A DNA stretch of 64,000 nt from Terriglobia bacterium (GTDB taxonomy: Bacteria > Acidobacteriota > Terriglobia > Terriglobales > Acidobacteriaceae), in assembly GCA_020073665.1 (NCBI GenBank), contig JAIQEU010000001.1, positions 248,001 to 312,000 on the forward strand, written 5' to 3'. Positions 16,635 to 23,013 of this stretch are shown in pieces. The notes under the pieces were generated by a model that was not told the DNA's origin, did not search any database, and saw only the letters and a list, made by a program, of their open reading frames with translations. The position numbers were made by a program, and so were the translations under genes. Numbering within the stretch: position 1 is the first letter of the stretch; every line of letters begins with the position of its first letter.

Positions 16635-16901
16635 ATGAAGATCGAGATTATCCACTGCCCCACATGACAGAACAACCAGGCCAAGGTCACGAGTCTCGTG
16701 ACCCTCATCAAGAAGCGCCTCGGCATTGAAGCCGTCCTTACGCCTGGTAAGACCGGCCAGTTCGAGGTGATCGCTGACGGCAAGAAAATTGCCGAGCGCG
16801 GTGGCAACTGGCTCACCCGCAGCTTTGGCGCCGGCTATCCCGACCTCGAGAGCGTGGTCGAGCAGATCGAGAAACACCGTGCCGGTGGCCCAGCGCGCTA
16901 G
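16635..16901 (+). CDS. SelW/Rdx-family selenoprotein (CxxU), UGA at codon 11 read as selenocysteine
   Basis: Read with TGA (16665-16667) as Sec, 88 residues result: MKIEIIHC8-P-T-U11, then a helix (VTSLVTLIKKRLGIE), GKTGQFEVIADGKKIAERGG and AGYPDLESVVEQIEK. This is the Rdx (SelW/SelT/SelH) thioredoxin-like pattern: beta1, CxxU, helix, then G-x-FEV-x-x-DG. After the UGA an 8-bp stem GGTCACGA (16685-16692) / TCGTGACC (16696-16703) with a G-first 3-nt loop sits 25 nt downstream, as expected for a bacterial SECIS. GGAG at 16625-16628 gives a 6-nt spacer to the ATG. Coding-like sequence continues through the UGA to the stop at 16899. The last ~6 residues come from a 50-bp tandem repeat. Role: probable thiol/selenol redox protein; selA/selB are not in the window. 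Confidence 0.85.
16685..16703 (+). promoter_or_regulatory. bacterial SECIS-like hairpin
   Basis: Perfect 8-bp stem, loop GTC, inside the reading frame, 17 nt after the UGA to the stem and 25 nt to the loop. Known bacterial SECIS elements have a short hairpin with a loop G within about 16-37 nt of the UGA, where SelB binds. Confidence 0.75.
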
Positions 16902-16980
16902 GCGCTTTGAAGGGGCACGGCTTCTGCCGCGCCGGTGGCCCACCGCGCTAGGCGCTTTGAAGGGGTGCGGCTTCAGTCGC
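16881..16980. repeat. 50-bp tandem duplication at the 3' end of the selenoprotein gene
   Basis: Two 50-bp copies, each opening GCCGGTGGCCCA and containing GGCGCTTTGAAGGGG; they differ at a few positions. The first copy supplies the last codons and stop of the selenoprotein gene. Confidence 0.8.
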
Positions 16981-17105
16981 GCCGTAGCCATGCAAAATGA
17001 ACGCGGCTTTAGCCGCTGGGGTTCGTCGCTGCCCCAGCATCTGGGCCTCTGGGGCTAAAGCCCAATTCATTATCTGCACTTAACGACGCGTCTAAAGCCG
17101 CGCCC
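16981..17105. repeat. GGCTAAAGCC-type interspersed repeat
   Basis: GAACGCGGCTTTAGCCGC, GGGGCTAAAGCCCAATTC and TCTAAAGCCGCGCCCTTTC words in alternating orientation fill the spacer up to the SRPBCC gene. A similar block (GCGGCTAAAGCC, CACGGCTGAAGCCGTGCCC) lies at 34356-34420. Confidence 0.6.
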
Positions 17106-17113
17106 TTTCAAAG

Positions 17114-17644
17114 CTAGCCCGGGTGTGCCGCCAGCCACTTCCGCAACTCGTCCCAATAATTCTCCTGCCACCCGCTGGCCAGATGCTCCGCCAGTTCCGT
17201 CGGGAACCCAGTGTGGTCCAGGACGACGCGTGTCCCTGCCCCCTTTGGGTTGAGCTCAAACCTCGCAATCGAATAAACCCCCTCCGGCCACGGCACCACG
17301 CGCCACGCCTGGACGATGCGCCGGTTAGCCACCAATTCCAGGTTGCGTCCAATGATGTGCCCCGCGAACAGCGAGAAGGCGGCGCCCACTACCGGGTTGA
17401 TCACGGCCACGCGCCCGCCAGAAAAATCCGTAAACTGCCTGGCGTCCAGCAGCGCTTCGTAGATGCGTTGCGGGCTGGCCGCGAAGTCTACTTCCTGATG
17501 GATGGCATTCACCGTAATGACTTCGCCAGCTTTCGCCGGCTTGTCCTGCGCGGCGGCGCGTCCCGCCAATGCCAGACTCCCAAGCGCCATGGCGCTGCTG
17601 GTGATGGCCTGCCGGCGGGTGAGGGTTGGGTGCGTGGGCGTCAT
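17114..17644 (-). CDS. SRPBCC (START-like / AHSA1-like) domain protein with Tat signal
   Basis: 176 residues. The N-terminus has a twin-arginine signal (LTRRQAI, then a hydrophobic stretch to about residue 33). The rest is an SRPBCC ligand-binding fold: HQEVDFAASPQRIYEALLDA, FSLFAGHIIGRNLEL, RIVQAWRV and the C-terminal helix ELAEHLASGWQ. This is the polyketide-cyclase/AHSA1-like group that binds hydrophobic ligands; the ligand is unknown. Tat export implies folding before secretion to the periplasm. The gene is convergent with the selenoprotein gene across a repeat-filled spacer. Confidence 0.85.
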   Translation of the reverse strand: MTPTHPTLTRRQAITSSAMALGSLALAGRAAAQDKPAKAGEVITVNAIHQEVDFAASPQRIYEALLDARQFTDFSGGRVAVINPVVGAAFSLFAGHIIGRNLELVANRRIVQAWRVVPWPEGVYSIARFELNPKGAGTRVVLDHTGFPTELAEHLASGWQENYWDELRKWLAAHPG

Positions 17645-17708
17645 GGGTGCCTCCGAGTGAGTGGGATTGTACTCCGGTGGGCAGGCCGAGGTTACATCAC
17701 GCCCGACC

Positions 17709-18116
17709 TTATCTGTCCAGAAATTTGCGTAGTCTCATAGCAAGTTTAGCTGTGTTCACGGTTTCACAATCCCAAACTACCAGGACGTGCCAGCCAAGTT
17801 TCCCAAGATTCTTCCGCTGCCTCTTGTCACGTTCAATGTTTGCCTGCAACTTTGGGATCCAGTAAGAGTTCTGCGATTTTGGCATGCGCCCGTCGATGCA
17901 GTTGGCGTGCTGATGCCAAAAACATCCGTGAACAAAGATGACTTTCCGTAAACGGGGGAACACCAGATCCGGTCGGCCGGGCAGTGTATCGCGATGCAAT
18001 CGGAAGCGATAGCCAAGGCGATGGACAAGAGATCGAACAGCAATCTCAGGCTTGGTATCCTTACTTCGGATTCGTCGCATGTTCTCGCTGCGGCGCTTGG
18101 TTGAAATTGTGTCCAC
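17709..18116 (-). CDS. vsr: very-short-patch-repair (Vsr) DNA mismatch endonuclease
   Basis: 135 residues from a GTG start, normal Vsr length. Family signatures are present: RRSENMRRIRSKDTKPE, RFRLHRDTLPGRPDLVF, the zinc/active-site strand FVHGCFWHQHANC, and GWHVLVVWDCE. Vsr nicks next to T:G mismatches that arise by deamination of 5-methylcytosine and is normally linked to a C5 cytosine methyltransferase. None is seen in this window. The start lies 6 bp after the stop of an upstream ORF, so it is probably the last gene of a small operon in a nuclease-rich island. Confidence 0.93.
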   Translation of the reverse strand: MDTISTKRRSENMRRIRSKDTKPEIAVRSLVHRLGYRFRLHRDTLPGRPDLVFPRLRKVIFVHGCFWHQHANCIDGRMPKSQNSYWIPKLQANIERDKRQRKNLGKLGWHVLVVWDCETVNTAKLAMRLRKFLDR

Positions 18117-18122
18117 GTGGAT

Positions 18123-18425
18123 TTATTCCGGAGTGTCGGAGCGCTTCTCCAGAGGGATGTTGATGCATTGCTTCGCATCGATCAGGTAGGCGCGCCTCCG
18201 TGCCTCATCGTTTTCCGCACGGTTCCAGCCGCGTAAAACTAACAAGCCTTCTCTATAGAGCTTGGTTTTGGCGTCCCGAACTCTCGCGCGGACGTCAACC
18301 TGTCTGTCTTTGGTCGCCGCAACTCCTTCAATATCGGAGCGGTGAATGGGAACAGCTTGAATTTGCCGAAAGAGCTCGGTAAATCCCAGTTCAGGGATGA
18401 AAATGCGGAGGGAATTTGCGAGGTC
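18123..18425 (-). pseudogene. ORF immediately upstream of vsr, lacking a normal start
   Basis: An open frame of 100 codons follows an in-frame TGA (18426-18428) and ends at TAA six bases before vsr. It reads as a real protein (RIFIPELGFTELFRQIQ, LVLRGWNRAENDEARR, YLIDAKQCINIPLEKR) but has no ATG/GTG/TTG early on. Upstream coding-like sequence (GEPEKFLNASAASC) lies in another frame, so a frameshift near 18425 would join them. It could be the C-terminal part of a damaged restriction or methylation partner of vsr, but I recognise no family. Confidence 0.4.
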
Positions 18426-18473
18426 TCAGACGACACGACGCCGCCGAAGCGTTAAGGAATTTCTCCGGCTCGC

Positions 18474-18899
18474 CTAAGGCTTCCGCCGGTTGCCGTCGCG
18501 ATAGCGTTTGATACGCTCCTCTAGTGCAACAAGTTCCTCCGTTCCTCCGGGCGGCGCAGACTGAACATATGACCAAAGTGCTTTGACCAGCCCGTCGGCC
18601 TCGCGCTGCCTTCGTGCTTTGCGTTTCCAATTCGCCTCCTCCCATAATCTGATTGGGTCACCAACGGCAGTAAGAACGTACGTTAGTCTCCACTCACTTT
18701 CCGTCAGCGAGCGGATAAACCCCCTTAATGACATTCTCCGAGCGCGTGCGAGGAGCCTGCTACCCGTAGCTAGCCCCAAACCGCAGGTGGGGGCAGGCTC
18801 GCGTTGGGTCCGAGGTTGTGAGTGCGGACCCAGCCGGGCCCAGGCGATGTGCGAGTCTTCTACTACATGTACTGCACATACCAAGCTTGACTTGCTCAT
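18474..18899 (-). CDS. hypothetical protein in the vsr operon
   Basis: 141 residues. The start is well supported: AGGAGG six bases before the ATG. The N-terminal half is rich in Arg/Pro/Gly and looks poorly conserved; the C-terminal half (MSLRGFIRSLTESEWRLTYV ... RLWEEANWKRKARRQRE ... LVALEERIKRYRDG) is helical and charged. No family recognised. It is co-oriented with vsr and the small ORF upstream; the spacing to that ORF is 17 bp, typical of an operon. Confidence 0.5.
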   Translation of the reverse strand: MSKSSLVCAVHVVEDSHIAWARLGPHSQPRTQREPAPTCGLGLATGSRLLARARRMSLRGFIRSLTESEWRLTYVLTAVGDPIRLWEEANWKRKARRQREADGLVKALWSYVQSAPPGGTEELVALEERIKRYRDGNRRKP

Positions 18900-18916
18900 T
18901 GGTTACCTCCTCTCTC

Positions 18917-19102
18917 CTAAGGGATGAGAACCCACAACGTTTTGGTTGAATGCAGCAGGTAACCACTGGTTGCTCCTTCCAGTGGCGGTCGACAAACATA
19001 AATAGCCAACCCCGATATGATTCTTCCAACAAACGCCGCACGGCCCGGTAGATGCAAAATTGCCGATTCCTTTTCTTCGTACCAAGCAAAATCACCTTTC
19101 AC
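18917..19102 (-). CDS. small hypothetical protein, first ORF of the vsr-side operon
   Basis: 61 residues from a GTG start with GGGGG about 5 nt upstream: MKGDFAWYEEKESAILHLPG, then GRIISGLAIYVCR and GYLLHSTKTLWVLIP. Its stop is followed at once by the strong Shine-Dalgarno of the next gene, which supports it over two other open frames covering the same DNA. The palindromic operator at 19119-19135 lies just upstream. Family unknown. Confidence 0.45.
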   Translation of the reverse strand: MKGDFAWYEEKESAILHLPGRAAFVGRIISGLAIYVCRPPLEGATSGYLLHSTKTLWVLIP

Positions 19103-19118
19103 CAGTGCCCCCAATCGA

Positions 19119-19149
19119 TGTTCTAGTTTAGAACACCCCTGGCCTGTTC
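19119..19149. promoter_or_regulatory. palindromic operator between divergent operons
   Basis: TGTTCTA-GTT-TAGAACA (19119-19135) is a perfect 7-bp-arm palindrome; a further TGTTC half-site at 19145-19149 pairs in orientation with the GAACA half-site. Three alternating half-sites between an XRE gene and a divergent operon are what an autoregulatory XRE or restriction controller (C-protein) binds. A LexA-like role is a less likely alternative. Confidence 0.6.
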
Positions 19150-19168
19150 ACAAAGATACCCTCTCCAT

Positions 19169-19417
19169 GTGACCAAAAAGTCCGCGCGGAAAAACATTGT
19201 TGGCAGGCGCGTGGCCGAGGCGCGTCAAGGCTGTGAACCAGCACTAACGCAGGATGCCCTTTCTGGGAGACTGGCTCGGCACGGGGTTCAGATCGACCGC
19301 GCAGCGATTGCCAAAATCGAAAACAACCAACGCTACGTTCTCGACTACGAGCTTAAGGCTCTTGCGAACGTATTGGGCGTGGATGTCAATTGGCTTCTTG
19401 GGGATGAAAAGAAGTGA
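19169..19417 (+). CDS. XRE-family HTH transcriptional regulator
   Basis: 82 residues from a GTG start. The Cro/C1-type HTH reads GRRVAEARQGCEPALTQDALSGRLARHG ... IDRAAIAKIENNQRYVLDYELKALANVLGVDVNWLLG, with the AxIEN recognition-helix pattern. Its length and single-domain form match restriction-modification controller proteins. It overlaps the following HNH gene by 4 bp (GTGA), so the two are translated together. The palindrome at 19119-19135 lies 34 bp upstream and is a likely binding site for this protein. Confidence 0.85.
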   Translation: MTKKSARKNIVGRRVAEARQGCEPALTQDALSGRLARHGVQIDRAAIAKIENNQRYVLDYELKALANVLGVDVNWLLGDEKK

Positions 19418-20067
19418 AAGACCCCATCCTTAAGCTGCGCTCTGCTACGCGTCGAGCCAAGTCGGACGTCGCGAATAAGTTGATCAGCATGTTTCTTCAC
19501 GAACTGAGTCGCAGGGTCAGCCAGAACTGGCCAATTAAAGTTGATGGCGAAGAATATGAAAAGCTTGTCCGCGAGAGGTTTGATAACCGCTGTCCATATT
19601 GCACCTGCGATCTGACCGACATCGAATCCGTGATTGAACATCTCGACGGTATGAACCGCTATCGTGCAGGCTTGCACGTACCTGGAAACGTGCTTGTGGC
19701 GTGTAGGCGATGCAACGGTGAAAAGCGCCGAGACGATTCGCTGAAAATCCTTTCGCTTGCGGAGTCGGGCTGGGAATCGTTCCTATCTCACGACGGTACC
19801 CGTTGCGCTGCGTCCTGCCGCACTTGCCGGTATTGGAGGAGCATCTGGGAGGATGACACGGAACGGACAGTGCGATTGGGCGAAAACTTACAGAGAATTC
19901 GCTCCTTTCGCAGGGCATTTTCACAATTTGAGCAGGCTCTCCCCTCCCTCATGGAGACGCAGCCAGCGTTATTGACGAAACTCTACTCCGACTGCCAAGC
20001 CTTTGCCGAAATGGAAATCAAGACCCTACTGGAGAGATTTGATGCGATCTCGGAAGCCAAGACGTGA
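19414..20067 (+). CDS. HNH-type nuclease domain protein
   Basis: 217 residues. The core is a treble-clef HNH: NRCPYCTCDLTD, then VIEHLDGMNR (His of the motif) and NVLVACRRCNGEKRRD (second CxxC and the Asn/His end). Two further cysteine pairs follow (CAASCRTC). The flanking helices are not recognised. Coupled to an XRE regulator by a 4-bp overlap and lying next to vsr, it looks like the endonuclease of a small restriction-type system, although no methyltransferase is present. It starts at GTG within the XRE stop. Confidence 0.75.
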   Translation: MKDPILKLRSATRRAKSDVANKLISMFLHELSRRVSQNWPIKVDGEEYEKLVRERFDNRCPYCTCDLTDIESVIEHLDGMNRYRAGLHVPGNVLVACRRCNGEKRRDDSLKILSLAESGWESFLSHDGTRCAASCRTCRYWRSIWEDDTERTVRLGENLQRIRSFRRAFSQFEQALPSLMETQPALLTKLYSDCQAFAEMEIKTLLERFDAISEAKT

Positions 20068-20086
20068 CTTGCTTCAGGAGAATCTG

Positions 20087-20250
20087 CCGGGTGCCCCGCC
20101 CTTCGTTTTTTGAAGGGTGGGATTCCACTGCCGGGTGCCCCACCCTTCGTTCTTTGAAGGGTGGGATTCCACTGCTACCTCCCACTTGGGATTTCCCCCC
20201 GACTCCCGCAGTGACCCTAGTCCCAGGATGCGCCGATGATCCCTGTCAAG
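20087..20250. repeat. composite palindromic repeat with a 44-bp tandem duplication
   Basis: Two tandem 44-bp copies (from 20087 and 20131), each CCGGGTGCCCC(A/G)CCCTTCG ... GAAGGGTGGGATTCCACTG, followed by a diverged copy of the spacer seen at 4250-4290 (GTGACCCTAGTCCCAGGATG). It begins 20 bp after the HNH gene and may act as its terminator. Confidence 0.8.
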
Positions 20251-20267
20251 GTGCGGGCCTCGGGGGC

Positions 20268-20329
20268 CAGACCTCGGACCTCGGCTTAAACCCCCTGGTC
20301 CCGAGGTCTCAGGTCCGACGCCCGACGCC
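20268..20329. repeat. 7-bp repeat array (GACCTCG / CGAGGTC type)
   Basis: CAGACCT and CGGACCT units, a gap, then four units from 20302 (CGAGGTC, TCAGGTC, and two CGACGCC). The two parts are inverted relative to each other. It ends at the 3' end of the PDDEXK_5 gene. Confidence 0.7.
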
Positions 20330-20335
20330 CGCCTT

Positions 20336-20965
20336 CTACCGTCGGCTGCGGAGGCGGTCGAAGCAGTTGGTCAGGCGTTCGCGCAGCAGATCGGGATCGA
20401 AGTCGGGGCTGGGGGTGGGTTCGACGGTGCCTCGCATTTCGGCGATTTCGGTGGCGCAGTTGTCAGCGGAAACCAAGCCTGCGTCCCGCCCCGCAGATTC
20501 TTGCGCTGCCTGGGTGGGCTCTGGACTCGCTTGCTCAGGGCGCTTGGCCATCACGTCCAGCATCAGGTGCCAGGCTTCTTTGTAGCGCCCATACTTCTCT
20601 CGCTGGTGCCCAGGCGTCAGCAGCAAATACGCCGCCCCACCCGTCACCACCTCGGCAGGCACGATGTACCAGACATCCTCGGGGATCACGTAGGCAGCGA
20701 AGAAGTCCACCTGTTCTAAGGTATAGCGCTTGGCGCCGGAATGCATGGCCGCGCAAAGGTATCCACCGGCTCGGCGGTGGATGGTGGACTTGACCTGGAC
20801 GCGGACGCAGCGTCCGTGCAATTCGAGGATGAAGTCGTAACGGGCGGAGTCGCCCCAGGGCTTGGTGACGCGGAATCCCTGTTCGGCGGCCCGGGCCATG
20901 AAACGCATTTCAGCCCATTCGCCGCGCTGCTTGTGGTCGTGGATGGAGGCTCCCGCACTGGTCAT
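20336..20965 (-). CDS. PDDEXK_5 (group I intron endonuclease-like) nuclease family protein
   Basis: 209 residues. The N-terminal 120 residues match the PD-(D/E)xK fold of the PDDEXK_5 family: GEWAEMRFMARAAEQGF with Glu16/Glu19, ARYDFILELHG with Asp44, and VRVQVKST with Gln57-x-Lys59. The C-terminal ~90 residues are low-complexity plus a helical end (DPDLLRERLTNCFDRL). It is probably a DNA endonuclease; biological role unknown. A promoter with an extended -10 and an intrinsic-terminator-like hairpin both lie in its short upstream region (20979-21036). Confidence 0.8.
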   Translation of the reverse strand: MTSAGASIHDHKQRGEWAEMRFMARAAEQGFRVTKPWGDSARYDFILELHGRCVRVQVKSTIHRRAGGYLCAAMHSGAKRYTLEQVDFFAAYVIPEDVWYIVPAEVVTGGAAYLLLTPGHQREKYGRYKEAWHLMLDVMAKRPEQASPEPTQAAQESAGRDAGLVSADNCATEIAEMRGTVEPTPSPDFDPDLLRERLTNCFDRLRSRR

Positions 20966-20978
20966 TTTGTTAGTCCAA

Positions 20979-21007
20979 TAAAAAACGCGGCCCTGGAGAG
21001 GCCGCGT
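20979..21007 (-). terminator. terminator-like hairpin in the leader of the PDDEXK_5 gene
   Basis: On the minus strand ACGCGGCC, a 7-nt loop and GGCCGCGT are followed by a run of six T. It sits between a strong -10 box (21028-21036) and the start codon at 20965, so it looks like a leader attenuator unless it ends another transcript. Confidence 0.7.
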
Positions 21008-21027
21008 CCCTTTCTGACTCTATTTCT

Positions 21028-21036
21028 ATTATATCA
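21028..21036 (-). promoter_or_regulatory. extended -10 promoter element
   Basis: Minus-strand TGATATAAT is a perfect TGnTATAAT extended -10. The expected start of transcription (~21021) lies just before the hairpin at 20985-21007. No convincing -35 is visible, as is common with extended -10 promoters. Confidence 0.55.
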
Positions 21037-21173
21037 CGCAGCAATGGGAAACTCCGCCACGTTAGCTTTGATTATTCTGGTATTAGATGCAACGAGATAA
21101 GTGCGATCGTGTAAGTTTTGCCTATTGACAAGCGTTGCAGGCCGAAACGGGAAATGGCATCGAAACGCCCACC

Positions 21174-21214
21174 AGGGTGCCCCGTCCAAGCTCCGCTTGG
21201 GCGGGAGTTTTCTT
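21174..21214. repeat. palindromic repeat (GGTGCCCC family)
   Basis: AGGGTGCCCCGTCCAAGC, loop TCC, GCTTGGGCGGG, then AGTTTTCTT. A short-stem member of the family located upstream of the VOC gene. Confidence 0.6.
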
Positions 21215-21276
21215 GCATCGTGGGAGCGCGCTGGCAATCTAACGCGGGTAAGCCGGCTTAGGCTCGGAGGGGTGCC

Positions 21277-21708
21277 ATGGCTTTCCGGTTGGAGCATGCC
21301 AATATTTCTGTGCGCGACATCGAGGCGATGATTCGCTTCCTGCAGATCGCCTTTCCCGAATTTCGCGTGCGCGGCGAAGGCATCAGCGACTCCGGCTCAC
21401 GCTGGGTCCACATCGGCACCGCGGAAACCTACATTGCTTTGTCGCAATCGAAGCTGGAGCCGGCGCAGCCGTGGACACCGTATCAGGGCCTGCCCGGGGT
21501 GAACCATCTGGCCTATGAAGTGGACGACGTCGAGGCCATGCGCAAGCGCATGATGGCGGCCGGATACCGCGAGTCCACCCCGCCGAACGCGCATCCCCAC
21601 CGCAAGCGGTTGTATTTCTACGATCCTGAGGGCAACGATTGGGAGTTCGTGCAGTATTTGTCCAAGGACCCTGCCGAACGCAACGACTACCGCTTGCCGG
21701 ATCGGTAG
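21277..21708 (+). CDS. VOC (glyoxalase/dioxygenase) superfamily protein
   Basis: 143 residues with two beta-alpha-beta-beta-beta modules: FRLEHANISVRDIEAMIRFL and PGVNHLAYEVDDVEAMRKRM, ending in FYDPEGNDWEFVQY. Putative metal ligands His7, His77 and Glu123 are in the usual places. Members are glyoxalases, dioxygenases or resistance proteins; the substrate cannot be told. GGAGGGG at 21266-21272 supports the ATG. Confidence 0.85.
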   Translation: MAFRLEHANISVRDIEAMIRFLQIAFPEFRVRGEGISDSGSRWVHIGTAETYIALSQSKLEPAQPWTPYQGLPGVNHLAYEVDDVEAMRKRMMAAGYRESTPPNAHPHRKRLYFYDPEGNDWEFVQYLSKDPAERNDYRLPDR

Positions 21709-21848
21709 GAACAGACCTCGGGACGTCAGGCTTCCCCGGTGTTTGGCAACCGGGCACACATCTTCCTTCTTCGTTGACAGGTGCAGGGCGTCGGGATACC
21801 GTTGCGCCAAATCTCACGAACATAACCTGAGAAAAGCGGGAGGCGAGC

Positions 21849-22292
21849 ATGGTCCCCAAACTGTTCTTGGCAGCGGCGTTGGCGTGTGTGGCGGTCGGCA
21901 CGGCTTTGGCCCAGGACCCGACCAAGGTTGAGCCGTCACACTACAAACTGGCTTTCGAAAACGAATCGGTGCAGGTGGTGGACGTCCACTACGGGCCGCA
22001 CGAGAAGTCGGCCATGCACGACCATCCCGGCGGAGTGGTGGTGGTCATTACCGGTGGACATTTGCGTTTCACCGACCAGCACGGCAAGTCGCAAGAGGTC
22101 TACGCCAAGGCGGGCGAGTCGCGCTGGTTTCCTCCCTTCAAACACCGGGTAGAGAACCTCGGCGATACCGCCTATAACGCCGTCTACATCGGGATCAGGA
22201 ACCGGGCGTCGGCCAAGGCGGGCGAGGCCCCGGCGCTGGACGCCGAGTCCCAGAAGATGGTGGCGGCGTTGGTGGCGGCGGCGCGGCAGTAG
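21849..22292 (+). CDS. exported cupin domain protein
   Basis: 147 residues with a signal peptide (cleavage near ALAQ, residue 22). The single cupin barrel contains YGPHEKSAMHDHPGGVVVVI (cupin motif 1 with His residues) and PPFKHRVENLGD (motif 2 His). It probably binds a metal and acts in the periplasm. GGGAGGCGAGC before the ATG serves as ribosome-binding site. Co-oriented with the VOC gene but 140 bp away. Confidence 0.8.
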   Translation: MVPKLFLAAALACVAVGTALAQDPTKVEPSHYKLAFENESVQVVDVHYGPHEKSAMHDHPGGVVVVITGGHLRFTDQHGKSQEVYAKAGESRWFPPFKHRVENLGDTAYNAVYIGIRNRASAKAGEAPALDAESQKMVAALVAAARQ

Positions 22293-22448
22293 AAACTCCT
22301 CAAGCATCCCGTAAACATCCCCTGACGCCCGACACTGTTGCGGGCCCGCCGTGCCAATGGCCGTGAACTTTCCCGCTTGACTTTCGCCTTTTCTTTGCCT
22401 ATAGTCGCTGCCTCGCCTGCGGGCGACAAAGTTCTGGAGGATATCCCT

Positions 22449-22958
22449 ATGACGCTGAGTGAAGCTCTGTTGCCGGAATTTGATCAGGAAATGGCGGGGA
22501 CGCGCAAAACTTTGGAGCGGGTGCCGGAGTCGAAGTTTACCTGGAAGCCGCACGAGAAATCGGGGACCATGCTGTGGCTGGCGCAGCACTTGGCGCAGAT
22601 GCCGTCGTGGGCGGTGATGACCATCAATACGGATAATCTGGACATGGCGCCGAATGGGGTTCCCATGCCGCCGCCGGCGCCGCCAAAGTCGGTGAAAGAA
22701 CTGCTGGCGGGGTTCGATAAAGATGTGGTCGAGGCGCGGGCCGCCATCGCCGGGGCGAGCGACGCTCACCTGGCCAAGCCGTGGTCGCTGCTTAACAACG
22801 GCACCCCCATGCTCACCCTGTCGCGGATTGCATGCCTGCGCACCTGGGTGATGAATCACAACATCCATCACCGGGCGCAGCTGGGGGTGTACCTGCGGCT
22901 GAATAACATTGCCGTGCCCTCGATCTACGGGCCATCTGCCGACGAAGGTCGCATGTAG
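22449..22958 (+). CDS. DinB-family (DinB_2-like) putative metalloenzyme
   Basis: 169 residues, a four-helix-bundle DinB protein: His47 in WLAQHLAQMP and the paired histidines in NHNIHHRAQLGVYLR near residues 136-141 form the expected three-His metal site. Bacterial DinB/YfiT-type proteins include thiol-dependent transferases; many are uncharacterised. GGAGG about 9 nt before the ATG supports the start. A second DinB protein lies at 58257. Confidence 0.85.
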   Translation: MTLSEALLPEFDQEMAGTRKTLERVPESKFTWKPHEKSGTMLWLAQHLAQMPSWAVMTINTDNLDMAPNGVPMPPPAPPKSVKELLAGFDKDVVEARAAIAGASDAHLAKPWSLLNNGTPMLTLSRIACLRTWVMNHNIHHRAQLGVYLRLNNIAVPSIYGPSADEGRM

Positions 22959-22965
22959 GCCTACG

Positions 22966-22974
22966 TGCTATAAT
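22966..22974 (+). promoter_or_regulatory. extended -10 promoter of the infC operon
   Basis: TGCTATAAT (TGnTATAAT) lies eight bases after the DinB stop; transcription from about 22981 would give a ~33-nt leader before infC. Confidence 0.6.
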
Positions 22975-23013
22975 TTTCCATCTCATTCGCTCTGGTGATT
23001 GAGGGAGGACAGT

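Noticed and set aside
16698-16901. Independent 67-codon gene starting after the UGA
   Set aside because: It is the C-terminal part of the Rdx selenoprotein; upstream codons in the same frame, including the CxxU motif and a good Shine-Dalgarno, show the longer reading.
18760-19095. 111-codon minus ORF overlapping the two small ORFs upstream of vsr
   Set aside because: Protein-like in part, but its GTG has no spaced Shine-Dalgarno and it conflicts with the strong ribosome-binding site at the 18899 start; could not be fully excluded.
21936-22871. 311-codon minus-strand ORF across the cupin and DinB genes
   Set aside because: Spans two well-supported plus-strand genes and their spacer; His/Arg-rich translation typical of an antisense frame.
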